Below, piece by piece: positions 35,401-46,917 of a stretch of 64,000 bases of DNA. Under the pieces are notes generated by a model, which was not told the DNA's origin, made no database searches, and worked only from the letters and a program-made list of their open reading frames with translations. The stretch is from Siphonodentalium dalli (taxonomy: Eukaryota > Mollusca > Scaphopoda > Gadilida > Siphonodentaliidae), in NCBI GenBank assembly GCA_032622095.1, contig CP136069.1:203592690-203656689 (forward strand). The letters run 5' to 3'. Position 1 is the stretch's first letter. Every line of letters starts with the position of its first letter. The translations under genes were made by a program, and so were the position numbers.

Positions 35401-35960
35401 GTTGTTGTCACCGGAAATTTAATGAAAATGGCTTACAGTACCCCTTTAAGTGAAACAAAGTGTCATTTTATTTTACTTAAGTAAAATTAATATTAAATAG
35501 CGGTTTGGCTTGCCACACATGCCACCTTCTATGGCCTTCTACGACCTTACATTTTCATTATTTGTCTACAGCTTGGTATTGCTTGGTATATAGTGGGACC
35601 GGTATGGACATCCGCTAAATGACATTCGGTCACACTTCCTGTAAAAAGTGCAACAGGGTTTGGGTCAAGGTCACACATGGGTTTTACCGTGCACGAATTC
35701 AGAAAGAGCAGTGAAAAGATGTAGGTAAGTTTGTCGAACGACACATTACATGGATATTGAACAATGAAAAAACACACAGACATCTTCTTCTTGGATAATA
35801 TATTACGAACTATTTCAGCATTTATATTTACCCAAACCATCTAATTCTTTACTGACTTTAGTCGAGTTTTTGTGAGGGAAAATTCAGGAAACAGTTCGGG
35901 CCACATTTGTTGGAATGGAAACTTGTGTCAAAAAACACGAAAACAGATATCGAATGAGAC

Positions 35961-38524
35961 CAGGGTTGCCACGACTATGAGTTTTCATGATCGACTAATC
36001 GACCGCTATAGTCGACAGTTAGTCGATTGATCGTTTATATATGTGGCCCATATTGCACCCAGGTAAATAGTAGACGTGATCAAATCGAAATTACAATGGC
36101 GACATTAGTAATTACATCCAGTCTGAACACAGTTATAAACTGTCAGTCAGCAAGGGTCCTACTAAACAACGAACACAAACGAACACAAACGAACATAAAC
36201 GAACATAAACGAACACAGGTCCAAAAAGCTGAATAGAAGGGTGAAATTTGGTTTGTGGGTGCGTGTGGGTCCACTCTATGTGTATGTGGTGTTATTTCCA
36301 ACTTTGATCACTTATTTTTTGAGTTATTAGCATTATTTGAATACAAAACTACTAAACAACGAACACAAACGAACATAAGATTAGCCATACTGCAAAGGTG
36401 TTAATTAACTATATACGGCGTACTCTGTCTCCTTGTTAATTGCACATCTGTGAGTTGTTTTTACTGCAAGGTGATTGTCAGTTTTGTCACTGATGGCAAT
36501 TAAAACACGGGAAACATCAGAGGTCGGCGGTATGTATGAATTCATGTATGAATGTGATCCGAAGTACGAACTATTGTTTCGCGCATAGCCACACATACAT
36601 GTGGTTCTTTCTAAGTTTAATTTCGTCGTTCGATTTTCCACTTCTCCTCGATAGAGGATATTATGTTCGTTATTTTTATCAGTCGAAAAGTTGCACATCA
36701 AATTTGTTCAACTTCCATCTTAAGATACTACAGGTAAGGTACTCTAACACAATCCCCTCACAAACCGCGAGAGAAAATACAACATATTTCTTTATTAACT
36801 GCATGCTGTCGAATTTAACCACATAGGCCTACATAAAATGGAGGAAAAATTCAGGCTAGAGAGTTCTATCTCCATGTGCACTCTGATCCGGAAGCGAGAC
36901 GATGGTTTCGTAAGCAAAAGGGTTCTATCTCTAAACACATTTTTCGTAGTGTCTTTTATTATAAAACTGGCGAGTTTCTAGAACTGAGACTTCGGATATA
37001 ATAATATTTTAGTTAGCTTTAACATTTTGAAACATGACGACACACACTGAAAACGATTTACTTGGTAATTCCCGTCTCGAAATTTCAACATCGATTTCCC
37101 AACAAAATGATTAATGTTGGATAGAACCATCTGATTCTCACACGACGATATATAAGGTCGATAAAAAAGGCAACTCAAATGTTTTGTTAGATATGCATTA
37201 AAACGCCGACCTCTGATGTTTCCCGTGTTTTATTGCCATCAGTGACAAAATTGACAATCACATTGCAGTAAAAACAACTCACAGATGTGCAAAGAGTAAG
37301 CCGTAGTTAATTAACACCTTTGCAATACGGCTAATCTTATGTTCGTTTGTGTTCGTTGTTTAATAGCTTTGTATTCAAATAATGCTAATGACTAAAAATA
37401 TAAGTGATCAAAGTTGGAAATAACACCACATACACATAGAGTGGACCCACACGCACCCACAAACCAAATTTCACCCTTCTATTCCGCTTTTTGGACCTGT
37501 GTTCGTTTATGTTCGTTTGTGTTCGTTTGTGTTCGTTGTTTAGTAGGACCGGTCAGCAGGCTTGTCATTCTGAGGCCGCCCGTCATCGGCCACCTAAACT
37601 CAAATTTACGCGTCAGGTAAACGCCCTCCTCGTCGCTATTCCTGCGGACGAGACATTTAAAAAATATCTGTCCAGTCAATCAATGTTCCCCGTGAGCATG
37701 CATCGTGGTCACGGTGCCAAATGAAAGCATGCGGAATTGTCGCATACTTATTGAAAACGGACTATAGTTAGTTTTGCAGAAAATTGTGTACCGATTGACC
37801 TGACATATTATAGCACTTAATTATTATTTCGCGGGTTTCGGTGTGTGTGCGCGCTGCCTGTTACTGTACTTTTAGTTTAGTTATTCAAAGTGCATGCAAC
37901 GCGCGGTACCTAGCGGGGTTGGGGGCCGTATATACGTTACCAAGTTGGAGAATGTAATCTATGTGACACTAATAAGTGATGACACAAACTTGTTATTGAT
38001 TAACTGTCTTAAGTAACACTGAACATTCCATGTCCCGCGAACTTTGTGACTTTGTCAATTATTATCAATAATGGTGAACGTTTTACAGTATGAAATTTGA
38101 AAAAAGAAATATAGATGCAGTCCCATGCACATCGTCCATTTTGGATATGTTGATCGCTAATTACAGATCCGTAGGAAGATACGTTTTACAGTTAAACATA
38201 ATATATAAACAATGGCAAGCCTGTAATGTTCACTACATCAAAGGCACACCAAATGCTTTGAAGATGACCGCCAAACGTCGGCTGCGTTATCAAAGGAAGC
38301 CGCATCAGAAGTGGCGACAGAACAGGCTGTCGGGTGGTAAATTGTGCTACATACACTGTTAACTTTTACTTCCAGGCATGGTATATGCGCATAGTACTGG
38401 TTAAATACACCGACCATACACCCCCCTCCCCCCGTTTGGGCGATTAGTCGACGAAAGTAAATAACCATCGACTACCACACCTGCCGAAGGTTAGTCGATT
38501 AATCGAATAATCGTGGCAAGCCTA
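35961..38524. mobile_element. hAT-like element, 2.56 kb, with perfect 8-bp duplication
   Basis: The ends are CAGGGTTGCCACGACTA on the left and TAGGCTTGCCACGATTA read inward from the right, followed by subterminal GTCGATTAATCGACTAA-type motifs at both ends. The direct repeat AATGAGAC lies at 35953-35960 and 38525-38532. CAGNG/TAGNG termini plus an 8-bp duplication are typical of hAT. An uninterrupted version of the target (CGAATGAGACGTGTAAATC, minus strand) survives at about 41433-41452. No intact transposase; a foldback occupies the middle. Confidence 0.8.
36155..37550. mobile_element. Foldback element nested in the hAT-like element
   Basis: The inverted arms are about 350-375 bp, with ends GGTCCTACTAAACAACGAAC and their inverse. 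Tandem AACGAACACAAACG units lie near both ends. The flanks GTCAGCAAG (left) and GTCAGCAGG (right) look like a 9-bp duplication with one change. The arms share GGTGTTAATTAACTA... and GCCATCAGTGACAAAA-type sequence, and the central loop is 36535-37190. No transposase. Confidence 0.7.
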
Positions 38525-39134
38525 AATGAGACGTGTAAATCACAATAAAAATGTAGCTCAAATCGGTCTACGATAGATGAAACGAGCTATATAGCGGTAT
38601 CACCACCCCTACTTATTAATATAATTGACAAGTAGGGAAAGCTACCGAGCCGACCCACTTCCTAGTACCGTAAACCGGGGTAACTTTGAACAATTTTTGT
38701 GTTTCTCTGTCGATATTTTTAAAAAGCTAATAGATGCTTCCAAAAACATGGGAAGAAGTAGTTCTCTCAAAACAAAGGTCTTTTTTAATGTGTACCCACA
38801 TTGATGACACAGGGATATTAAAAAAACTGGTGTTCAAAGTTACCCCGACGTTTGGGGTAATTTTGAACACTGTCTGTTTTCGCGAATGTGTCATATGAAA
38901 GCATCATTTTCAAACTGTTATGAAGAGTATTCCTCATTTCTCAATGTGATGACATTGCTTAAACAGCTTGCACAAAATCATAAACATATAACTATATGGT
39001 ATTTCATGCATAATTATTGTTTGCACCCTGTGACCAATTACCTACACCATAGGTAAGATTCGCACATTGCTTCATGCACACAACAATCACAAACATTTTG
39101 TTCTTCATATTTTTCTTTAAACACATAATATATA

Positions 39135-39923
39135 TGGCAAGCCAAACTGCTATTTAATATTAATTTTACTTAAGTAAAATAAAATGACACTTTATTTCAC
39201 TTAAGTGAAATAAAATGACACTTTATTTCACTTAAGTGAAATAAAAGGACGTTTTATTTTACTTAAGTAAAATAAATAGAGGATATCCACACTTTTTCAG
39301 TGGATATGCGTTATATCTCATGAGTGATGACAAAACATTGAATTTCCACGAGTGGCTTTAGCCACGAGTTGAAATTCAAATGTTTTGTCATCACGAATGA
39401 GATTTAACCCATATCCACTGAAAAAGTGTGGATATTCTGTTTATTATATACTTTAGTTACTTGCCTATGGCCCCCCCCCCCCCCCAATGAATGTCAATAC
39501 ATCAGAAATTTCAAGCTGATATCACTCACTAGTGGGATATCACTTTAGAGTGGGATATCACTTATATCTCACTGCTAAAACCTTATAATTCATGGGCAAG
39601 TATATAATAAAGTGTCTTTTTATTTTACTTAAGTGAAATAAAGCGCCATCTACATGGTTTTATTTTACTTAAGTAAAATAAAATGACACTTTATTTTACT
39701 TAAGTAAAATAAAACGTCATTTTATTTCACTTAAGTAAAATAAATATTAAATAGCGGTAAAATAAAGTGTCTTTTTATTTTACTTAAGTGAAATAAAGCG
39801 CCATCTACATGGTTTTATTTTACTTAAGAAAAATAAAATCACACTTATTTTACTTAAGTAAAATAAAATGACATTTTATTTTACTTAAGTAAAATTAATA
39901 TTAAATAGTGGTTTGGCTTGCCA
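39135..39923. mobile_element. Element made of ACTTAAGT palindromes with TGGCAAGCCAAAC ends
   Basis: The ends are TGGCAAGCCAAACTGCTATT and, inverted on the right, the same with one change. Next to each end come ATTTAATATTAATTTTACTT and arrays of (A/G)AATAAAATGACACTTTATTTxACTTAAGT palindromes. The middle holds a ~160-bp palindrome (39278-39438). Another right end of this family is at 35515. Flanking TA-rich sequence hides any target duplication. Confidence 0.65.
39278..39438. repeat. Near-perfect long palindrome
   Basis: GAATATCCACACTTTTTCAGTG (right end read on the minus strand; shorter on paper as ATATCCACACTTTTTCAG) pairs with the left end. The stem continues through CATTxGAATTTCxAC to a loop at GGCTTTAGCCACG. 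The stem is about 75 bp with few mismatches. Confidence 0.8.
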
Positions 39924-41452
39924 TAAATATATGGTCCCTCGTTGCAAAAACCACCTTCCACTGAGGGTTATAAGCTACCTGGTATGTTTTGGAAGCTGTC
40001 CTCGTACTTGTGACACATACTCGAGATGTTTCAACTGATTTACCATGCTGTTGAACTTAAGGTTCTTACTGTATATGAACGGCGTCCCAACAATGAGTAT
40101 ACATTTTTTAGCTAAAATAGCAAGGTTCCAATAATGGCACAATCACTGACAATGCCTGAAAATTATGAACAATGGAATTTAGAAAAAACAACGTTGTTGG
40201 TACTCTCAGTGCAATGCACATAATCATGACATTCATCTTAGAACATTGCGAACATAATTCAAAATAATTATATCTGACCACAAATAAACATGTTTAATGA
40301 TTTGCCAGGAAACCTGAATTATTAGGAATAGCCAGGTTTATAATTACGAATTTAGGTGACAGGCCTCCCAGCAAGATTTCAGAATTATTGACGGTTGCAT
40401 CAGCGCACATACACTGGGTTAAATCTGTTCACAACATTTTTAATTCAATATATATTAGATTTGTGACCAGAATGAGATGATGTTAACATGAAAACACCAC
40501 CATGCCTCACAAAAGCAGTCAAAATATTTAGAATGAGGAGAAACAGCAGTCAGCGTTCAAAGTTACCCCCAACTATTAAAGACTACACCATTTAAAAAAA
40601 AATTGCAAATATCTTATAAACAAGTTAATACATCGTAAAAAGCTACATTTAGTGACAGTGGGAGCGCTATTGTTAAGATCATTGTGTGAATGGTGAGTGA
40701 CAGAAGCCATTAATTATCAACTGTCCACATAAAAGTTTCCAGGATATAACATTTTTCAAACAATTACCAAAAATCAAATTTTCCCGCAAAAGAAAATATT
40801 TTGGCCATATAATACACAATGAGAAATAAAAATATGAGAAATGAAACATTTCAAGGCAGAACAAAAAGATAAAAACATAACAAATGGACATGCTATTTAC
40901 TTTCAATATTTTTCATTTACAGGAACATATTGAAAACTTTATTTGAAAAAACGTTCAAAATTACCCCTGTGTTCAAAGTTACCCCGGTTTACGGTAATAA
41001 AACATTTTCAAATGCTATTATCTGCGCTTGACTCTCGGATGGCGACTCGTGGAATCAGCGAGCAGCTGTTGTTTGGGAAGTTGTATACGATAAAAGTAAT
41101 TATAAAGTGATAATTTTCTACTGCACTTACAGTAAAACATGAAAAGAAATATATGTTTTATTACTAGGAAGTGGTACTTTTCTGAAATTAATGTTTTTAT
41201 TGTTGCAATTGAACACGAAACAAGTGGTGACATGGTTTGACGGGAGATGGGTGGGCTTGGTAGCTTTCCCTACTTGTCAATTATATTAATAAGTAGGGGT
41301 GGTGATATCTGTTTTCGGGTTTTTTGACACAAGTTTCCAACAACTGTGGTTCGGGCACACATCCAAAAGGAGATACCGCTATATAGCTCGTTTCGTCTAT
41401 CATAGACCGATTTGAGCTACATTTTTATTGTGATTTACACGTCTCATTCGAT

Positions 41453-42484
41453 TTTGGACACTAGCAGCACGGCTAGACCGTACTGTAATTAACTAATTAA
41501 CTAATTGTAGGTGTATGGTTGCGTTTTATTTTTAAATATAAGATTTTGTTAGAAAAAATAAGAAAGTGCCGCATTTGTATTCTCATGTGGTATATTTTTG
41601 AAGGTAATGAATATTTAATCGATACGATGAAGATTTTTATATTGGATCAACAGATTTTGAAGATTCTTTCTTACCGTTTCTTTTTAAATGGTAAATTATG
41701 CAAAACAGATTGATTTTGTTTTGCTCAAAAGGTAATATGATTACGTCAGTACGTATGTACAACCCATGACACGCCAATCAATAAACTGATAAATGTATGC
41801 ATGTTTCATGGGAGTGCCTATATATACATATAAGAATGGATTAAAGTTGAGACAAACACATCTTTTTTAATTTTGGTGCTCGGGCAAGGTTTTTTGACAA
41901 CTTTGCACAAAATAATTACATTTCTCATAGCACGGAGATGTCAGTCTACATGTACTTATATACAACTTCGGACAACATGATTATAGTTATCATATCAAGG
42001 AGATGCATGTGTATACAAAAAATATTTTCATAAAAAAATATTCCCTGGCTGAGTCCATACTTCTTTATAGACATGATAGTAGTATACAACTAATGACAGA
42101 CTATTCGAAATACACTTCTTTCGTGGTATGGCAGTAATCGATAGAGGCATGTACATGTATATCGCATTAAAAATGTCGCTCAGTCAGGCTATGATAGACA
42201 AAACAAGCTATATAGCTCGTTTTGTATCTGTGCCCGACCTGGAAATTATGAAAATTCAGTGTCAGTGATGAACCGATCTGTATCTGGTTCAGTGCAGGAT
42301 CCTAGCGGATGTACATGCAAGCACACGGGATGGAACTATGATGTGATGTTTGGTCACTATTACTGTTGATTTGTCTTCTGATGAAAGTAGAGAGCATTTA
42401 GAATCTTCTTCTACAGGTCGGGTGTACATCCAGAGCATATATAACCAGAATTGGTTCCTTCACTGAAATATCTACAGGCCAGAT
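41453..42484. other. No gene recognised
   Basis: AT-rich sequence. A stretch starting AAATATAAGATTTTGTTAG (41534) also occurs in diverged form near 43990, so an old duplication covers part of it. No coding signal. Confidence 0.4.
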
Positions 42485-43185
42485 ACAGATCCAATACCAG
42501 CTTTATACGGTACTCATTACATTATATAGCTTGTTTCATCTATCATACTCATACTTTATATGGTACTCATTACATTATATAGCTTGTTTCATCTATCATA
42601 CTCATACTTTATACGGTACTCATTACATTATACGTATAGCTTGTTTCATCTATCATACTCATACTTTATACGGTACTCATTACATTATATAGCTTGTTTC
42701 ATCTATCATACTCATACTTTATACGGTACTCATTACATTATATAGCAGCTTGTTTCATCTATCATACTCATACTTTATACGGTACTCATTACATTATATA
42801 GCTTGTTTCATCTATCATACTCATACTTTATACGGTACTCATTACATTATATAGCTTGTTTCATCTATCATATTCATACTTTATACGGTACTCATTACAT
42901 TATATAGCTTGTTTCATCTATCCTACTCATACTTTATACGGTACTCATTACATTATATAGCTTGTTTCATCTATCATACTCATACTTTATACGGTACTCA
43001 TTACATTATATAGCTTGTTTCATCTATCATACTCATACTTTATACGGTACTCATTACATTATATAGCTTGTTTCATCTATCATACTCATACTTTATACGG
43101 TACTCATTACATTATATAGCTTGTTTCATCTATCATACTCATACTTTATACAGTACTCCTTACATTATATATCTTGTTTCGTCTA
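42485..43185 (+). repeat. 53-bp satellite, about 12-13 copies
   Basis: Each unit contains ACATTATATAGCTTGTTTC, then ATCTATCATACTCATAC and TTTATACGGTACTCATT. Most copies are identical, with single insertions such as ACG near 42632 and GCA near 42746. The motif AGCTCGTTTCGTCTATCAT of the inverted repeat at 41385 matches the unit and the array's right flank (GATTGAGCTACATGTACATT), so the satellite grew inside a copy of that repeat. Confidence 0.9.
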
Positions 43186-43365
43186 TCATACTCATACTAG
43201 CCTGATTGAGCTACATGTACATTGTTAATGTCATTTACACACCTCTGTCAATTTTTGACAGTAGCACGAAAAATCGCAATAGGAATTGACTTTCATTAGT
43301 TGGTATCACTATCACATCTACAAAGAAATAATAAACTCAATGACTCGCCACATCTCAACAATGTT

Positions 43366-43722
43366 TTAACCCTTTACCCAACAGAACGGCTCTGTGCCAA
43401 TGCATTCTCTTATATATGCGAGTCGACCATAGGTCGCCTCACATATAAGAGAATGCATTGGCTTAACACATATTAAAAATGATAAAATTGTCAAATTTAG
43501 GCCAGTGCATTCTCTTATATATGTGAGGCGACCTATGGACGACTCGCATATATAAGAGAATGCATTGGCAAAGGGCATAACTGTAACCATCACAATGTGG
43601 TCAATGAACCAGTTCCAATGATATCCATATTTGTATGGTGTTATTGAGACAGACCGAAGATATTTTAGGCTGTTGAAGCTTTATTTGGGCGTTTTTGGCC
43701 GTTTTGTTGGGTAAAGGGTTAA
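43366..43722 (+). mobile_element. TTAA-flanked hairpin MITE (family a), third copy
   Basis: TTAA lies at 43366-43369 and 43719-43722, with ends CCCTTTACCCAACAG and GTTGGGTAAAGGG. It is shorter than 5894-6294 because the spacer between the two palindromes is deleted (43488-43496) and some stem positions differ. Confidence 0.75.
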
Positions 43723-43937
43723 TTAACCCTTTCATGACGGGAGCTGCACTTGTGCAGCATTAAAGACCCTGTAAGCCAGTGCATTATCTTATATATGTGA
43801 GTCTCCTATAGGAGCCTCGCATGTATACGAGAATGCACTGGCTTACGAGGTCAATGTAAATATTAGTAGTCCAATTTATTCTCTTATATATGTGAGGCTC
43901 GCAAAATTTCAGGAACCTCCAGTCATGGAAGGGTTAA
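43723..43937 (+). mobile_element. TTAA-flanked MITE (family b) directly abutting family a
   Basis: TTAA at 43723-43726 and 43934-43937 flank CCCTTTCATGACGGGAG and its partial inverse CTCCAGTCATGGAAGGG. Inside is a diverged hairpin cassette (GCCAGTGCATTATCTTAT ... GAGAATGCACTGGC, 43776-43843) and a single further arm. The two elements lie back to back with two TTAA in a row. Confidence 0.7.
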
Positions 43938-44344
43938 GACCTATGGGTGTATGGTACTATGGGGGAGTATTGGCAGCGTGTTTTCCAAAAATATCAGATT
44001 TTGTTAGAAAAATAAAGAAAGTTGCCCATTTGTATTCACATGTGATATCTTTTTGAAGGTCAAGAACATTGAATCGATACCTCTTACCAGATTGGATAAA
44101 GAGAACACCTTCACGGCCTGGGCTTCACTCGGAGGCGACTCTTTGTTAAATGTCAGGTAAACACCATCAAGAGAAGACAATGTATGGAAGCACGAGGTGT
44201 CACAATCTTGATACTGAGGAAAATGTGTGATATGTGATGAATACAATCGGCTTTCGCGGTGCCGATTTGTTGATGACTGGACTATCATAATAAATAGTAG
44301 ATTCAGGTTCAAAACTTGTAATTAAGGCACCAAGCCTTGAAATA

Positions 44345-44575
44345 GCGTGTCTGTCATTTGCAGAATGAGGTCCCCAGAGGGTGAATTTAGTGATTCTACC
44401 CCGCATAGCGGGATAGCATCACCAAATTCATCCTCTGGGGACCTCATTCTGCTTACATCTCAGCAGAATGAGGTTCCCAGAGGGTGAATTTGGTGATGCT
44501 AACCCGCTATGCTGGGTAGCATCACTAAATTCACCCTCTGGGGACCTCATTCTGCAAATTACAGGCACTCTATTT
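44345..44575. repeat. Two complete foldback repeats in tandem
   Basis: 44362-44459 and 44465-44557 each pair GCAGAATGAGGTCCCCAGAG (or GTTCCC) with CTCTGGGGACCTCATTCTGC around a CCCGCATAGCGGG-like centre. These are the cleanest copies of the repeat dispersed from 6.5 to 48.4 kb. Confidence 0.75.
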
Positions 44576-45678
44576 CAAGGCTTGCAAGGCACCTCACTGA
44601 AACATGTGTGGTTTATATCATGGTTGTTTATGTGCATTCCCGTACATTCCAACATGTGCATTTAAATTTCATTAAGGACATAGCAAACTTTTAACTGCAG
44701 CCTGTCAGATTTGAGCTCACAAACTGCATTGTCTAGACATTGGGAACAGCATCTTGGTGGAAGTCTGGATGAAGATTTTAATTTCGGATCAACAGATTTG
44801 TATTATTCTTTCTTTAAACCCTTTCTAATGGTAAATTATCCAAGACAGATTAATTTTTAATTGCTCGAAATGTATATATGCCATGGTGAGTCGTTGAGTT
44901 TATTGTTTCTTTCATACATACATCAGTCCTGAAATTCTTGGAATACAGACATAGTCAATGGTGACTATTATATGTGTGTAGAGTAGTCGAGCAGTGTATC
45001 TTCAGTAGTAATTATTAATTTTACAGTCCGTGCCAAGGTCTGTGCTTACTGCTTAGATGTTATACTCAATGATATATAGTTTCGATTTTCGTTTAACATT
45101 AAATTGAGAACGAAGTCAGTTGACTGTGAAATCCGTCTTGATTCTTTGTTTCATATTCAAAAACGTCTCAGCTTTTATGACAAATAATTGAATAATAATA
45201 AGAATGATATCCGATAGTCAGCTATGATTTTTTGCCGTCCAGTGCTTGTACCAATTCGATTTGATGTCGATGTGAACATCGGATACCCGATTCGATTCGA
45301 GATTCGAATTTCAGATTCGCAGGGCGAGATTGGCCTTAATCAGTTCGTACAGTAGAGTTGATACACTCAACATTTTACTGAAAGTTATTGGCACTGAGTC
45401 CATCAAATTTTTTAGCCTTAATTTCTCTACCCCTCTGAAATATGCCATGGAAAAACCAGTGTCTGCCGATAGCTGATTGTAAAAATATAGTAATTATAAA
45501 AACGTATTTAGGAAGTGATAGTCCTGATAGCGGTATTTGATTCTTGTTGTAATCAAATATTTAGAGTTAACTCCCTTGCAGTAGCTATCCCATTAGCAAC
45601 ATGTATTAGAATGTGATTTACATGTACCGACATGCAAATGTATATATACAATATTCTATTTAAACTGAATTACATGTA
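44576..45678. other. No gene recognised
   Basis: AT-rich intergenic sequence upstream of locus 2. A promoter for locus 2 may lie here or at 45894-45979, but no element such as a clear TATA box at a fixed distance can be defended. Confidence 0.4.
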
Positions 45679-45682
45679 TTAA

Positions 45683-45889
45683 CCCTTTCAGTGCCAAGTC
45701 CGATTGTTGTATCAACCCATATTTCCTTGATCATTTTTCAAATTTATTGATTATAATAATGTGATACATTGATGGAAAAAGCTCTAAGAGCTCTTTCCAT
45801 CAATGTATCACATTATTATAATCAATAAATTTGAAAAATGATCAAGGAAATATGGTTTGATACAAAAATCGGACTTGGCACTCAAAGGG
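45683..45889. mobile_element. TTAA-flanked perfect-palindrome MITE (family c)
   Basis: TTAA lies at 45679-45682 and 45890-45893. The whole body is one inverted repeat of about 2 x 100 bp: CCCTTTCAGTGCCAAGTCCG on the left, its inverse on the right (with AG for CA at one spot), and a centre at GAGCTCTTAGAGCTC-like sequence near 45785. It sits 87 bp upstream of the proposed start codon of locus 2. One arm alone is at 15604. Confidence 0.8.
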
Positions 45890-45979
45890 TTAATGCTCAT
45901 TGATATCAGCTAAAGATACTTCATTATTATTCAACAGGGGAATCTGATTGGATGTGAAATATGAACTGATGGTGCAGTC

Positions 45980-46082
45980 ATGACCGATCAAAGGATCTTT
46001 ACAGTATGGTGTTGCATTGTTGTTTTGCCACTCTTAACGGCATCTCAAGGGACAGGATATGATCATTATGATGACCCAGAAT
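45980..46082 (+). CDS. Locus 2 exon 1: start codon and signal peptide
   Basis: The frame opens with ATG at 45980-45982 and runs 34 codons to a GAAT|GTAAGC donor (GT 46083-46084), phase 1. The product begins MTDQRIFTVWCCIVVLPLLT, a short polar N-region and a hydrophobic core, then ASQG as a plausible signal-peptidase site, followed by the acidic GYDHYDDPE. This would direct the protein into the secretory pathway. The start was chosen because it is the first ATG giving a signal sequence in phase with the following exon. First-exon prediction is the least certain part of this gene. Confidence 0.6.
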
Positions 46083-46245
46083 GTAAGCAGCTGTCAGACA
46101 AATAATTATTAGGCCTAAAATAAAATACCTATGTTTCGCTAACAGACAGTAACAGACTGAAAAAATAAATAAGTACATGTAGGTGGATAAAAAAAATTCT
46201 CCAAATATTTCAAGAATATAATGCGATGTTGCCAACCCACAATGT

Positions 46246-46500
46246 TTAACCCTTTCTGTACTAAATGGACTTTCCTATTCAGTCAAAAAAGTATACACTG
46301 GAATGGTCTACTATTCTCTGGAGGGGTTTTTTTTCAGGAAAAACTAAGCAGACAACAGATAATAGTTCTCATAATACAAGTGCAGAATAAGTCCTATTTA
46401 TTGGAGGGAAATATTCAGATAATTAGTTCAATGAACGACTTTATTATCCTATGGTCATTTGTTAAACTTAGTATCTGAACATTCCCTAAGGGATATCTTT
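46246..46500 (+). repeat. Family X repeat copy in locus 2 intron 1
   Basis: TTTAACCCTTTCTGTACTAA at about 46244 and the section GGAGGGAAATATTCAGATAA through AACATTCCCTAAGG match the repeat at 13647-13875 and the flank of the 31-bp minisatellite at 7340. At 46526 a left end of family f (AAAGGCCCACTTGATT) follows. Confidence 0.55.
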
Positions 46501-46917
46501 TAGGTAAACTTTTTTTCTCATGACTTAAAGGCCCACTTGATTATTGAATCCCCAGATCACATTGTTCTCGGATTGTGCAAAGTTCAACTCCTTGCTTTAT
46601 AAGTTGTTGCTTCTTTCGATGTGCTATCCGGCTCCTGCGACGTCATGGTCATTGCTGGAATAGAGTGTCGCCTGTGTCGCTAGTCTTCATGAATAATCGT
46701 TGGATGATTGGTCAGTCATATCATTAAGGGCGGTAATGATAGTGATACACTGGCTCACTATATGAATCGCGACCGTTAACATTCTTGACTTTACTACCAC
46801 CTCTGGTTGACAAATACCCATCTTTTGGTATAAAAAATATCTTGTACATGTGGGTTATATATTTTACGAGGGTGCATCTGCATTTTTTTTATCTGCAAGT
46901 TGCAGAACAATGATCAT

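Larger units (their letters stand above)
30910..35445. mobile_element. 4.5-kb TTAA-flanked element (family e) inserted in an ACTTAAGT palindrome
   Basis: TTAA lies at 30906-30909 and 35446-35449. The terminal inverted repeat is AGGGGTACTGT with a shared GCC a few bases further in. The outer flanks CAC / GTG restore a CACTTAAGTG palindrome if the element is removed. Despite its size I found no transposase; frames inside are under 100 codons. It houses the GCTTAAGC arrays at 31900-34090. Piggybac-like by target site and duplication only. Confidence 0.65.
38668..40994. mobile_element. TA-flanked element with CCGTAAACCGGGGTAAC ends
   Basis: The ends are CCGTAAACCGGGGTAACTTT and its inverse AAAGTTACCCCGGTTTACGG, each flanked by TA. 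Further copies of the GTTCAAAGTTACCCC motif lie subterminally (38833, 40556, 40950). A TA target is typical of Tc1/mariner-type elements, but no DDE transposase was seen and the middle is occupied by 39135-39923. Assignment is tentative. Confidence 0.65.
38525..41452. repeat. Large inverted repeat enclosing a TA-flanked transposon
   Basis: Left arm 38525-38655 and right arm about 41240-41452 are inverted copies (GTGTAAATCACAATAAAAAT, GAGCTATATAGCGG, CCTACTTATTAATATAATTG). The right arm contains ~60 bp missing from the left arm here but found left of the hAT-like element (TTGTGTCAAAAAAC, about 35931). The arms are thus parts of one older foldback repeat broken by later insertions. Confidence 0.65.

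Noticed and set aside
42560-42745. Frame with repeated SLFHLSYSYFIRY
   Set aside because: It follows the 53-bp satellite unit and ends when a small insertion shifts the frame.
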